From Dolomitihabitans soli (lineage in GTDB: Bacteria; Actinomycetota; Actinomycetes; Streptosporangiales; Streptosporangiaceae): a DNA stretch of 64,000 nt. A program made the position numbers and the translations under genes. The notes beneath the pieces were generated by a model. It was not told the origin of the DNA, ran no database searches, and saw only the letters and a program-made list of their open reading frames with translations. Positions within the stretch are counted from its first letter, which is position 1; each line of letters opens with the position of its first letter. Of the stretch, positions 1 to 8,390 are shown piece by piece. Location: positions 1 to 64,000 of the forward strand of contig NZ_JAKNTW010000043.1 in NCBI RefSeq assembly GCF_022213955.1, given 5' to 3'.

Positions 1-2
1 GG

Positions 3-143
3 CATGCGGGGGCGATCGTGTCGGGTTCGGCTGGTACGGCGCAGGCGAAGAAGGAGGCGTTGGAGAAGGTCGGGGTCCGGGTGGGGAAGACGCCCAGCGA
101 GACCGCCCGCCTCATGCGCGAGGTCATCCGGGAGAGGCGATGA
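3..143 (+). CDS. sucD: Succinyl-CoA-ligase-type alpha subunit, C-terminal end only
   Basis: Only the last 46 codons lie in the window. The reading frame gives HAGAIVSGSAGTAQAKKEAL and then the typical SucD ending with VGKTPSETA. The HAGAI segment holds the family's phosphohistidine-loop region near the C-terminus. SucD with SucC makes succinyl-CoA from succinate, but the same fold serves malate-CoA ligase (MtkB). Its stop overlaps the ATG of the hydroxypyruvate isomerase gene (ATGA), so it is the upstream member of the glyoxylate operon. Because of that company, a role in forming malyl-CoA, a source of glyoxylate, is possible but only inferred. Confidence 0.85.
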   Translation, partial: HAGAIVSGSAGTAQAKKEALEKVGVRVGKTPSETARLMREVIRERR

Positions 144-952
144 GATTCGACGTCAACCTCTCCATCCTGTTCACGGAGTCGCCCCTGCTCGAACGCCCCG
201 CCGCGGCGGCCGCCGCCGGGTTCGACGCGGTGGAGCTGTGGTGGCCGTTCGCCGAGCCGTCGCCGCCCGACCGCGAGCTGGACGCCCTGCGACGGGCGAT
301 CGACGAGGCGGGCGTCCGCCTGGTGGGGCTCAACTTCGACGCGGGCGACATGGCGGCCGGCGACCGCGGCCTGCTGTCCCGACCCGACGGGGTCGCCAGA
401 TTCCGGGAGAACATCGACGTCGCCGTGGGTTTCGCCGGTTCCCTCGGCTGCCAGGTGCTCAACGCGCTCTACGGCAACGCCGTACCCGATCGGGAGGCGC
501 AGCGGGACCTCGCGCTGGAGAGCCTCGCCCAGGCGGCGGAGGCGGCCGGGCGGATCGGCGCGACCGTGGTGGTGGAGGCGCTCAACGCCTACGAGAGCCC
601 CGACTACCCGATCACCTCCTCGGCGACGGCGTTCGAGCTGATCGACCAGGTGGCGGCCCCCAACGTCGCCTTCCTCGCCGACTTCTACCACCTGTACCGC
701 ATGGGGGAGGACCTGCCCGCGCTCATCGAACGGCACAGCCACCGGTTCGGTCACGTGCAGATCGCCGACGTCCCGGGCCGCGGCCGGCCGGGCACCGGCG
801 AGATCCCCTACGACGACGTGCTCGCCCGCCTGGCGTCCGCCGGATACCAGGGCCATGTCGGGCTGGAGTACAAACCCGCGGGCCCGAGCGCGGAGAGCTT
901 CTTCGGCTGGTTGCCCGCCCTCAAGGACCGGCTCAAGGAGGACAGCGCGTGA
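140..952 (+). CDS. hyi: Hydroxypyruvate isomerase
   Basis: The 270-residue protein is a TIM-barrel sugar-isomerase-like enzyme that interconverts hydroxypyruvate and tartronate semialdehyde. The start MRFDVNLSILFTE, the ELWWPF segment, the loop around NFDAGDMAAGDRG and the late HVQIADVPGRGRPGTGEI are family hallmarks, and the length matches the usual 255-270. The start ATG overlaps the previous stop by four bases and has GGGAGAGG just upstream. Its own stop overlaps the GTG of glxR, so translation is coupled. With the next two genes it forms the glyoxylate-to-glycerate module. Confidence 0.93.
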   Translation: MRFDVNLSILFTESPLLERPAAAAAAGFDAVELWWPFAEPSPPDRELDALRRAIDEAGVRLVGLNFDAGDMAAGDRGLLSRPDGVARFRENIDVAVGFAGSLGCQVLNALYGNAVPDREAQRDLALESLAQAAEAAGRIGATVVVEALNAYESPDYPITSSATAFELIDQVAAPNVAFLADFYHLYRMGEDLPALIERHSHRFGHVQIADVPGRGRPGTGEIPYDDVLARLASAGYQGHVGLEYKPAGPSAESFFGWLPALKDRLKEDSA

Positions 953-1821
953 ACACCGTCGGATTCATCGGACTCGGCATCATGGGCGGCCCGATGGCCG
1001 CCAACCTCGTGCGGGCCGGCTACTCGGTCACCGGATACGACCTCGCGCCGGGCGGCGTGGAACGGCTCCGCGAAGCGGGCGGCAACGCGGGCGGAGGTGT
1101 CGCCGAGATCGTCCGCGAGGCCGATGTGCTGATCACCATGCTGCCCGACTCGCCGCAGGTCGAAGAGGTCGTCCTGACCCCCGGCGGGGTGCTGGAGCAC
1201 GCCAAGCCGGGACTGCTCTACATCGACATGAGCACCATCAGGCCCGACACCTCCCGCCGCGTCGCGCAGGCCGGCGCCGCGCTCGGCGTCCGGGTGCTCG
1301 ACGCCCCGGTCAGCGGCGGCGAGAAGGGCGCGATCGACGGCACGCTGTCCATCATGGTGGGCGGCGCGGCCGACGACTTCGCCGCCGCGCGCCAGGTCCT
1401 GGAGGTCCTCGGCACCACCATCGTGCACGTCGGGCCCTCGGGAGCCGGGCAGACCGTCAAGGCCGCCAACCAGCTCGTGGTGGGCGGGATCTACGCCCTG
1501 GTCGCCGAGGCGATCGTGTTGCTGGAAGCCTCCGAGGTCGATCCGCGCAAGGGGCTCGACGTGCTGGCGGGCGGTCTGGCGGGCAGCCGGATCCTCGATC
1601 TCAAACGGGAGACGATGATCAAACGGGAGTTCCGGCCGGGCTTCCGCGTCGACCTGCACCACAAGGACATGGGCATCGCCCTCGCCGCGGCCCGCGAGGC
1701 GGGGGTCGCCCTGCCGGTGACCGGCCTGATCGCCCAGCTCATCGCGGCGGCCAGGGCCCAGGGCCACGGCTCGCTCGACCATTCGGCGCTGCTCAAGGTG
1801 ATCGAGAGGATCAACCGGTGA
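949..1821 (+). CDS. glxR: 2-hydroxy-3-oxopropionate (tartronate semialdehyde) reductase
   Basis: This 290-residue beta-hydroxyacid dehydrogenase reduces tartronate semialdehyde to D-glycerate with NAD(P)H. The N-terminal Rossmann motif is VGFIGLGIMGGPMAANL. DAPVSGGEKGA is the substrate-binding region, and GAGQTVKAANQ holds the catalytic lysine of the family. The GTG start lies in a GTGA overlap with hyi, and the gene ends in a GTGA overlap with the carboligase. A longer in-frame extension upstream runs through hyi and is not credible. The 3-hydroxyisobutyrate dehydrogenase relatives have the same motifs, so the assignment leans on the operon context. Confidence 0.9.
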   Translation: MNTVGFIGLGIMGGPMAANLVRAGYSVTGYDLAPGGVERLREAGGNAGGGVAEIVREADVLITMLPDSPQVEEVVLTPGGVLEHAKPGLLYIDMSTIRPDTSRRVAQAGAALGVRVLDAPVSGGEKGAIDGTLSIMVGGAADDFAAARQVLEVLGTTIVHVGPSGAGQTVKAANQLVVGGIYALVAEAIVLLEASEVDPRKGLDVLAGGLAGSRILDLKRETMIKREFRPGFRVDLHHKDMGIALAAAREAGVALPVTGLIAQLIAAARAQGHGSLDHSALLKVIERINR

Positions 1822-3542
1822 ACCGAATCCCCTGCATGGAAGCCGTCGCCGAGGTCCTCGCCTCCGAAGGGGTCGACACGGTCTTCGGGATCCCCGGCGC
1901 GGCGATCCTGCCGCTCTACGCCGCCCTGCTGAAGAGCCCGATCAAGCACATCACCGTCCGCCACGAGGAGGGCGGCACCCACGCCGCCGACGGCTGGGCC
2001 AGAGCGACGGGCAACGTCGGGGTGTGCATCGGCACGTCGGGCCCGGCGGGCACCAACATGATCACCGGCCTCTACACCGCGATGGCCGACTCGATCCCGA
2101 TGATCTGCATCACCGGGCAGGCCCCCCGGGACAAGCTCCACCAGGAGGCGTTCCAGGCGGTCGACATCGTGGAGATCGCCAAGCCGGTCACCAAGTGGGC
2201 GGTGCAGCTCAAGGAACCCGCGCAGGCGCCGTGGGTGTTCCGGGAGGCGTTCCGGATCGCCAGGTCGGGCAGGCCGGGGCCGGTGCTCATCGACCTCCCG
2301 CTCGACGTGCAGCGCGGGACCTGCCTCTACGACCCCGCGATCGACGGTCCGCTGCCCGTCGAGGTGCCGGAACCACGACTGCCGGCCGTACGCGCGGCGA
2401 TGGACCTCCTGCTGGCCGCGTCGCGGCCGCTCATCCTCGCGGGCGGCGGCGTGATCATCGCCGATGCCGAGCGGCAGTTGCGCGAGCTGGCCGAGCACCT
2501 TCAGGTGCCGGTGCAGGTGACGCTGATGGGCAAGGGCGCCTTCCCCGAGGACCATCCCCTGTTCGCCGGGATGGCCGGGCTGCAGACGCAGACGCGCTGG
2601 GGCAACGCCGCGTTCCTGGAGAGCGACCTGGTCCTGGCGGTGGGCGCCCGGTTCGGCGACCGGCACACCGGAGACCTGGAGACCTACCGCCGGGGCCGTA
2701 AGTTCGTGCACGTCGACATCGAGCCCACCCAGATCGGCAAGGTCTTCGAGCCCGATCTCGGGGTGGTCGGCCACGCCCGGCCCGTCCTGGAGGCGCTCAC
2801 CACCGAGGCCCGGGAGCGGACCAAGCCGCGGAAGACGGGCCAGTGGCCCCGGCGGGTCGGCGAGCTGCGCCGTACCCTGCTCAGGCGGGACGACTTCACC
2901 GAAGTGCCGATCAAGCCGCCCAGGGTCTACCGGGAGCTCAACGAGTTCTACGGTCCCGACACCACGTTCGTCACCGCGATCGGCCTCTACCAGATCTGGT
3001 CGGGACAGTTCCAGCGCACCTTCCTGCCCCGTCGGTACCTCGTGTGCGGCCAGGCCGGGCCGCTCGGCTGGGAGGTGCCGGCGGCGATGGGCGTCAAGTG
3101 CGCCTTCCCCGAACGGCAGGTCGTGGTGGTCGTCGGCGACTACTCCTTCCAGTTCCTGATGGAGGAGGTCGCCGTCGCGGCCCAGTACAACGTGCCGTTC
3201 GTGATCGTCATGGTCAACAACGAGTACCTCGGGCTGATCCGGCAGGCCGAGATCCCCTACGACATGAACTACGCCGTCGACCTCCACTACGGCGAGGGCG
3301 GGGTCGACCACGTGAAGGTCATGGAGGCCTTCGGCTGCCCGGCCCGCCGGGTCGAGAAGCCCGCCGACATCCACGACGCCCTGGCCTGGGCCACGGCGGA
3401 GTCGGAACGGCAGCGTCTGCCGGTCCTCGTGGAGGTCATGGTCGAGCGCGAGGCGAACGCCGCGATGGGTCCCTCGCTCGACGCCGTCAAGGAGTTCGAG
3501 CCCCTGCCCGAGCTGGTCTCGACCTTCGACTGGTCCGACTGA
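1818..3542 (+). CDS. gcl: Glyoxylate carboligase-like ThDP enzyme
   Basis: The 574-residue ThDP enzyme should condense two glyoxylates to tartronate semialdehyde and CO2. Strong Gcl signatures are GVCIGTSGPAGTNMITGLY, CITGQAP with QAVDIVEIAKPVTKWAV, SGRPGPVLIDLPLDVQ and the cofactor region GDYSFQFLMEEVAVAAQYNV followed by NNEYLGLIRQ. In E. coli Gcl the canonical ThDP-activating glutamate is replaced by Val51 (RHVEGASH). Here the aligned residue is Glu50 (RHEEGGTH), so the enzyme has the ordinary glutamate and may differ in mechanism or substrate. The GTG start overlaps the glxR stop. The protein is about 20 residues shorter than typical Gcl. Confidence 0.85.
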   Translation: MNRIPCMEAVAEVLASEGVDTVFGIPGAAILPLYAALLKSPIKHITVRHEEGGTHAADGWARATGNVGVCIGTSGPAGTNMITGLYTAMADSIPMICITGQAPRDKLHQEAFQAVDIVEIAKPVTKWAVQLKEPAQAPWVFREAFRIARSGRPGPVLIDLPLDVQRGTCLYDPAIDGPLPVEVPEPRLPAVRAAMDLLLAASRPLILAGGGVIIADAERQLRELAEHLQVPVQVTLMGKGAFPEDHPLFAGMAGLQTQTRWGNAAFLESDLVLAVGARFGDRHTGDLETYRRGRKFVHVDIEPTQIGKVFEPDLGVVGHARPVLEALTTEARERTKPRKTGQWPRRVGELRRTLLRRDDFTEVPIKPPRVYRELNEFYGPDTTFVTAIGLYQIWSGQFQRTFLPRRYLVCGQAGPLGWEVPAAMGVKCAFPERQVVVVVGDYSFQFLMEEVAVAAQYNVPFVIVMVNNEYLGLIRQAEIPYDMNYAVDLHYGEGGVDHVKVMEAFGCPARRVEKPADIHDALAWATAESERQRLPVLVEVMVEREANAAMGPSLDAVKEFEPLPELVSTFDWSD

Positions 3543-3554
3543 GGGAGACGCCCC

Positions 3555-5090
3555 ATGTCCTTGATCCTCAAGCCTGGTACGGCATGGCACGACGCCTACG
3601 CGGCCTGCGTGTCCGCCGTTCCCGAGGCCTTCCACGACGACCGGGTGCTCAACCACTGGGGCGGCCTCTGGCAGCGTGACGGCCGCCCGGCGCCCGACGT
3701 CTCACCCGTGGACGGCACGGCCATCGCCGGTCCGCCCCGGCTCGACCGTTCGACGGCGGCGCGGGCCGTACGAGGGAGTGTGGACGAGCATCGTGAGTGG
3801 CGGCATCTGCCGCTCGCGACGCGCAAGGCCCGGGTGCGGGCCGTGCTCGACGCGCTCACGGAGCACCGCGACCTGCTGTCGCTGCTGCTCGTCTGGGAGA
3901 TCGGCAAGCCGTGGCGGCTGGCCACCGCCGACGTCGACCGGTGCGTCGAGGGCGTGCGGTGGTACGTCGAGGAGATCGACCGGATGGTGGCCGGGCGGAC
4001 CCCGCTGCCCGGACCGGTGAGCAACATCGCGAGCTGGAACTATCCGATGAGCGTGCTGATGCACGCGATGCTGGTGCAGACCCTCGCGGGCAACGCGGTG
4101 ATCGCCAAGTCGCCCACCGACGGCGGGGTCGCCTGCCTCACTCTGGCCTGCGCGCTGGCCACCAGGGAAGGGCTGCCGATCACGCTGGTGAGCGGGGGCG
4201 GAGCGGAGTTGTCGCCGGCCCTGGTGCGCGGCAGCGAGCTGGGATGCGTGTCCTTCGTGGGCGGGCGGGACACCGGCGCGCAGATCGCGGTCTCCCTGGC
4301 CGACCTCGGGCGGGCGCACATCCTGGAGCAGGAGGGGCTCAACTGCTGGGGCGTGTGGGAGTACGACGACTGGGGGCTGCTCGAACGCCAGATCCGGGCG
4401 ACCTTCGACTACGCCAAGCAGCGGTGCACGGCTTATCCGCGGTTCGTCGTGCAGCGGGAGCTCTTCCACGACTTCCTCGCGGCCTACCTGCCGGCGATCT
4501 CCTCGGTGCGGTTCGGTCATCCGCTCGCGGTCGAGGCGCCCGATGACCCGCTTCCCGAACTCGACTTCGGCCCGCTGATCAACGATGCCAAGGCCAAGGA
4601 ACTGGCCGACCAGGTCGACGGTGCGATAGCGGCCGGCGGTGTGCCGCTCTACCGGGGCTCGCCGACCGACGGAAGGTTCCTCCCAGATCAGGATATTTCC
4701 GCTTATTTCGCTCCGGTCGCGATCCTCGCGCCACCCCGGGCGTCGCCGCTGTTCCACGCCGAGCCCTTCGGCCCCGTCGACACGATCGTCGTGGTCGACA
4801 CCGAGGCGGAGCTGCTCGCGGCGATGAACGCCAGCAACGGGGCCCTCGTCGCCACGATCTCCTGTGGCGAGGAGGCGACCGCCCGCCGGCTGGCCGGCGA
4901 GGTCCGCGCGTTCAAGGTGGGGATCAACCGGCCGCGCTCCAGGGGAGACAAGGAGGAGTTGTTCGGCGGCCTCGGCTCGTCGTGGCACGGCGCGTTCGTG
5001 GGAGGCGAGCTGCTCGTCCGCGCCGTCACCCAGGGACCGGGCGACGAGAGACTGCCCGGAAACTTTCCGGGCTACATCCTGCAACCTTGA
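3555..5090 (+). CDS. Divergent aldehyde dehydrogenase family protein
   Basis: The 511-residue protein belongs to the NAD(P)-dependent aldehyde dehydrogenase superfamily. PGPVSNIASWNYPMSVL is the cofactor-binding start, NAVIAKSPTDG the lysine strand, VSFVGGRDTGAQIA the G-x-x-x-x-G turn, ILEQEGLNCWGV the general-base Glu segment (canonical form LELGG) and KQRCTAYPRFVV the catalytic-Cys segment. AEPFGPVDTIVVVDTEAEL is the C-terminal family motif. The start ATG has GGGAGA six bases upstream and lies 12 bases after gcl, so the gene belongs to that operon. The altered motifs make the substrate uncertain; glycolaldehyde or a semialdehyde linked to glyoxylate metabolism is a guess. Confidence 0.8.
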   Translation: MSLILKPGTAWHDAYAACVSAVPEAFHDDRVLNHWGGLWQRDGRPAPDVSPVDGTAIAGPPRLDRSTAARAVRGSVDEHREWRHLPLATRKARVRAVLDALTEHRDLLSLLLVWEIGKPWRLATADVDRCVEGVRWYVEEIDRMVAGRTPLPGPVSNIASWNYPMSVLMHAMLVQTLAGNAVIAKSPTDGGVACLTLACALATREGLPITLVSGGGAELSPALVRGSELGCVSFVGGRDTGAQIAVSLADLGRAHILEQEGLNCWGVWEYDDWGLLERQIRATFDYAKQRCTAYPRFVVQRELFHDFLAAYLPAISSVRFGHPLAVEAPDDPLPELDFGPLINDAKAKELADQVDGAIAAGGVPLYRGSPTDGRFLPDQDISAYFAPVAILAPPRASPLFHAEPFGPVDTIVVVDTEAELLAAMNASNGALVATISCGEEATARRLAGEVRAFKVGINRPRSRGDKEELFGGLGSSWHGAFVGGELLVRAVTQGPGDERLPGNFPGYILQP

Positions 5091-5113
5091 CTCAACCTGG
5101 GTAGATACCTGGT

Positions 5114-5743
5114 GTGCGTGTCGTAACGATCTCCGCGACCTATGGCACGGCCGGGAACGTCATCGGCCCGGCCGTCGCCGAGATGCTCGGCGTGCCCTTC
5201 GTCGACCGGGCGATCCCCGGCACGGTGGCCGAGGAACTCGGCTGCACGCTCGAAGAGGCCCTGGTCCACGACGACCGCGCCGAGCACGGCATCGGGCGGC
5301 TGCTGTCGGGCGCGATGCGGCTGCCGACGGTCACCTTCGGCGGCGTGGACACCTATCTTCCGGGGGCGATGCCGACGCCCCCGGAGGAGTTCGTCGCGCA
5401 CACCGAGCGTGTGATCAAGCTCACCGCACGGGCCCGCGGCGGCGTGATCCTCGGACGCGGCGGCGCGCTGGTCCTCGCCGACCACCCCGGCGCGCTGCAC
5501 GTACGGCTGGACGCCCCCCTCGCGCGCCGGATCAGGCAGACGGCGGCCTTCTTCGACCTGTCGGAGCGCGAGGCCCGGCGGATCGTCGAGGACAACGACC
5601 GCGCCCGCACCGCCTACGTCCGGCACTTCTACCGGGTGGACCCCGCCGATTCGACGATGTATCACCTGGTCATCGACAGCACGCTGATCCCGGTGCCGGC
5701 CTGCGTGGAGCTGATCGCCTCGGCGGCGGAGTCGATCGCCTGA
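5114..5743 (+). CDS. Cytidylate-kinase-like family protein
   Basis: This 209-residue protein resembles the cytidylate kinase-like family (AAK-type nucleotide kinase fold). The N-terminus VVTISATYGTAGNVIGPAVA sits where a P-loop should be but lacks the GxGK lysine. The middle carries GGVILGRGGALVLADHPGALH with an RLDAPLARRIRQ helix, and the LID-like region reads RARTAYVRHFYRVDPAD. These features fit family members of unknown substrate better than true CMP kinase. The GTG start follows a TAGATACC box by six bases, so it may be leaderless. It is separated from the glyoxylate operon by only 23 bases but may have its own promoter. Confidence 0.75.
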   Translation: MRVVTISATYGTAGNVIGPAVAEMLGVPFVDRAIPGTVAEELGCTLEEALVHDDRAEHGIGRLLSGAMRLPTVTFGGVDTYLPGAMPTPPEEFVAHTERVIKLTARARGGVILGRGGALVLADHPGALHVRLDAPLARRIRQTAAFFDLSEREARRIVEDNDRARTAYVRHFYRVDPADSTMYHLVIDSTLIPVPACVELIASAAESIA

Positions 5744-5824
5744 GCGATGTCGGGTCAAGGAGCCCCGAAGAAGTGGCACGATGGAGAGGCCCTACCCAGG
5801 TCAGGCGCAGAGGAGCGGATTGAC

Positions 5825-7234
5825 GTGGCCACCGTGCCCAGTGTGTCTTACTCCATCACCGTGCGGCTGGAGGTCCCGGCAGGCGGCAAGGCCGTCAGCC
5901 AGCTGACCCACGCCGTCGAGTCGGCCGGCGGTGTGGTCACCGCGCTCGACGTCACCACCGGCGGCCATGAGACGCTGCGCATCGACGTCACCTGCGCCGC
6001 CCGTGACACCGACCATGCCCAGGCCATCGTCGACCAACTCGACGCCGTCGAGGGCGTCGTCATTCACAAGGTCAGCGACCGCACCTTCCTCATGCACCTC
6101 GGCGGCAAGATCGAGATGCAGTCGAAGGTCCCGCTGCGCAACCGCGACGAGCTGTCCATGGCCTACACGCCGGGCGTGGCGCGCGTCTCGATGGCGATCG
6201 CCCGCAACCCGGAAGACGCCCGCCGTCTGACGATCAAGCGGAACAGCGTGGCCGTGGTCACCGACGGCTCCGCGGTGCTGGGGCTGGGCAACATCGGCCC
6301 CGCGGCCGCGCTGCCGGTCATGGAGGGCAAGGCCGCCCTGTTCAAGCGGTTCGCCGGGATCGACGCCTGGCCCATCTGCCTCGACACCCAGGACGTCGAC
6401 GAGATCGTGCGCACCGTCCAGGTGATCGCCCCCGGCTTCGGCGGCATCAACCTGGAGGACATCTCGGCCCCCCGTTGCTTCGAGGTGGAGCGCCGGCTCC
6501 GCGAGTTGCTCGACATCCCGGTCTTCCACGACGACCAGCACGGCACCGCGATCTGCGTGCTCGCCGCGCTCACCAACGCGCTGCGCGTGGTGGGCAAGGA
6601 GCTGCCGCGCGTCCGCATCGCGATGGCGGGCGCGGGCGCGGCCGGTACGGCGGTGCTGCGCCTGCTGCTCGCGGCCGGTGCGCGTGAGGTGGTGGTCTGC
6701 GACTACCTCGGCGCGGTGCACCGCGGCCGTGACGACCTCGACGACTCGCTGCGCTGGATCGCCGACCACACCAACACGGAGGGCTACTCGGGCGACCTGA
6801 GGGGCGCCGTCAAGGGAGCCGACGTCTTCATCGGCGTCTCGGCTCCCGGCATCCTGACCGGCGACGACGTGGCCACGATGGCCGAGGGCGCGGTCGTCTT
6901 CGCGCTGGCCAACCCAGAGCCCGAGGTCTCGCCCGACGACGCCCGCGAGCACGCCACGGTCGTGGCGACCGGCCGGTCCGACTATCCCAACCAGATCAAC
7001 AACGTGCTGGCCTTCCCCGGTGTCTTCCGCGGTCTCCTCGACGCCCAGGCGGGCGGCGTGACCCAGGAGATGCTGCTGGCCGCCGCCGGCGCGCTGTCGT
7101 CCGTCGTCACCGACGAGGAACTCGGCCCCAACTACATCATCCCGAGCGTCTTCCACCCCGACGTGGCCGGCGCGGTCTCCGCGGCGGTCCGCGAGTCGGC
7201 GGGCGGGCGTCCGCGTGGCATGACCGAGGCGTAA
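5825..7234 (+). CDS. NAD-dependent malic enzyme with N-terminal ACT domain
   Basis: The 469-residue enzyme oxidatively decarboxylates malate to pyruvate. Residues about 8-85 form an ACT-like regulatory domain (SYSITVRLEVPAGGKAVSQL). The catalytic part includes MAYTPGVARVSMAIARNPED, KRNSVAVVTDGSAVLGLGNI with the catalytic lysine region, FHDDQHGTAICVLAALTNAL and the Rossmann motif RIAMAGAGAAGTAVLRLLLA, ending in ALANPEPEVSPDDA and YPNQINNVLAFPGVFRG. I place the start at the GTG at 5825 because GAGGAG lies nine bases upstream and the ACT domain begins there. An ATG at 5747 is in frame but adds an unrelated 26-residue leader. Confidence 0.92.
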   Translation: MATVPSVSYSITVRLEVPAGGKAVSQLTHAVESAGGVVTALDVTTGGHETLRIDVTCAARDTDHAQAIVDQLDAVEGVVIHKVSDRTFLMHLGGKIEMQSKVPLRNRDELSMAYTPGVARVSMAIARNPEDARRLTIKRNSVAVVTDGSAVLGLGNIGPAAALPVMEGKAALFKRFAGIDAWPICLDTQDVDEIVRTVQVIAPGFGGINLEDISAPRCFEVERRLRELLDIPVFHDDQHGTAICVLAALTNALRVVGKELPRVRIAMAGAGAAGTAVLRLLLAAGAREVVVCDYLGAVHRGRDDLDDSLRWIADHTNTEGYSGDLRGAVKGADVFIGVSAPGILTGDDVATMAEGAVVFALANPEPEVSPDDAREHATVVATGRSDYPNQINNVLAFPGVFRGLLDAQAGGVTQEMLLAAAGALSSVVTDEELGPNYIIPSVFHPDVAGAVSAAVRESAGGRPRGMTEA

Positions 7235-7307
7235 GGCGCGGGTGCGCCGGGGTGCGGTCGAAGGGCGCGGCAAGGGCCCGGCTCGGTGGTCACCGGTGGT
7301 CACCGCA

Positions 7308-7583
7308 CTAGTTCGGGTCGTCGGGGTAGCGCCGCTCGCCGTACCCGGTTCGGTTGATTTTGATCGGGCCGTCGGGTGAGCGGCGCGGCCAGACCGTGCC
7401 CAGCCACCACAGCACACCGCCGGTCACGATGAATCCGACCGCGGTGGCGAGCTGGGCGTGCCAGCCCTGGCCCGCGGGAGCGCACCCGGCAGTGCCCGGG
7501 GGGCATTCGGTGGTGGCCCAGGCGGCGGTGGGCAGGGTCAGCAACAGGGTGGCCATGGCCGGCAGCCAGATCATCCACCGCAT
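7308..7583 (-). CDS. Small membrane protein of unknown function
   Basis: The 91-residue protein has a hydrophobic N-terminus that looks like a signal peptide or first membrane segment (about residues 5-23, ending AAWA). A short loop with two cysteines (TECPPGTAGC) follows, then a second membrane helix around 44-63 (VGFIVTGGVLWWLGTVW) and a charged cytoplasmic tail ending YPDDPN. I do not recognise a family. It is divergent from the yqgE gene, and the 106-base gap between them must hold both promoters. Confidence 0.65.
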   Translation of the reverse strand: MRWMIWLPAMATLLLTLPTAAWATTECPPGTAGCAPAGQGWHAQLATAVGFIVTGGVLWWLGTVWPRRSPDGPIKINRTGYGERRYPDDPN

Positions 7584-7689
7584 TTCGACCTCCCCCGTCC
7601 GCTACTCAGCGTGTCCATCACATCATAGTGAGTAACATTCCACGGCGACGCAAAGGTCGAGGCGCGAGATTCCCCGTTCACCCCTCATC

Positions 7690-8277
7690 ATGGAGGGTAT
7701 GGCGGAGGCGATCTACGTCGGCGGGCTGTTGGTGGCGACGCCACGACTCGACGACCCCAACTTCCGGCGTAGCGTGGTGCTGATCCTTGAGCATGATCAG
7801 GGCGGCGGCACCCTCGGCGTCGTGCTGAACCGGCCGAGTGACATCTCCGTCACCCACGTGCTGCCCACCTGGGACGCTCTGGTCAGCGGTCCCTCCGTGC
7901 TGTTCCAGGGCGGGCCCGTGCAGACGGACAGCGCGCTGGCGCTCGCGGCGGTGCCGAGCGGTGAGGAGCCGCTCGGCTGGCGGCGGCTGCACGCGGCCAT
8001 CCCGGCGGTGTCCCGGCTGGGGACCGTCGACCTGGACGCGCCACCCGAGATCCTGGCCGGCGAGATCGCGGCGATGCGGATCTTCGCGGGCTACGCCGGC
8101 TGGACGTCCGGGCAGTTGGAAGCGGAGATCGCCGAGGGCGCGTGGTACGTCGTGGACGCCGAGCAGGGCGACACCTTCTTCGACGATCCGGGCTCGCTCT
8201 GGCGGGCGGTGCTCCGCAGGCAGCGCGGCGAACTGGCGTTCGTCGCGACCTGTCCCGACGACCCGACGCTCAACTGA
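7690..8277 (+). CDS. YqgE/AlgH family protein (DUF179)
   Basis: The 195-residue protein matches the YqgE/AlgH fold. LVATPRLDDPNFRRSVVLIL begins the protein, HDQGGGTLGVVLNRP is the family signature, FQGGPVQTDS and GYAGWTSGQLEAEI are the other conserved blocks, and it ends with WRAVLRRQ. The biochemical role is unknown in all bacteria. The start at 7690 was chosen because the next in-frame ATG (7699) would have its GGAGGG only one base away. It stands immediately before the DUF3039 gene. Confidence 0.92.
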   Translation: MEGMAEAIYVGGLLVATPRLDDPNFRRSVVLILEHDQGGGTLGVVLNRPSDISVTHVLPTWDALVSGPSVLFQGGPVQTDSALALAAVPSGEEPLGWRRLHAAIPAVSRLGTVDLDAPPEILAGEIAAMRIFAGYAGWTSGQLEAEIAEGAWYVVDAEQGDTFFDDPGSLWRAVLRRQRGELAFVATCPDDPTLN

Positions 8278-8378
8278 CGTCCCAGCCGATCGTGCAGGTC
8301 GGGTGGCGCCATCGGTTGATACCGCACGGACGACACCCGGCGGGAGTCGTCCGTGTCGAGGGCTGCCGGGGGTGGGCA

Positions 8379-8390
8379 TAAACTCGTGGG
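8379..8390 (+). promoter_or_regulatory. Leaderless -10 element for the DUF3039 gene
   Basis: TAAACT at 8379-8384 fits the TANNNT consensus and ends six bases before the GTG start at 8391. No Shine-Dalgarno fits between them, so transcription probably starts at or next to the start codon. Confidence 0.55.

Noticed and set aside
4-948. Long in-frame extension upstream of glxR
   Set aside because: It runs out of frame through hyi, is arginine-rich as expected for a shifted frame in GC-rich DNA, and the true start is the GTG in the GTGA overlap at 949.
1491-3656. Long minus-strand open frame opposite gcl
   Set aside because: It is an antisense shadow of a high-GC gene; composition is His/Asp/Gly/Arg rich with no domain, and gcl has full family motifs.
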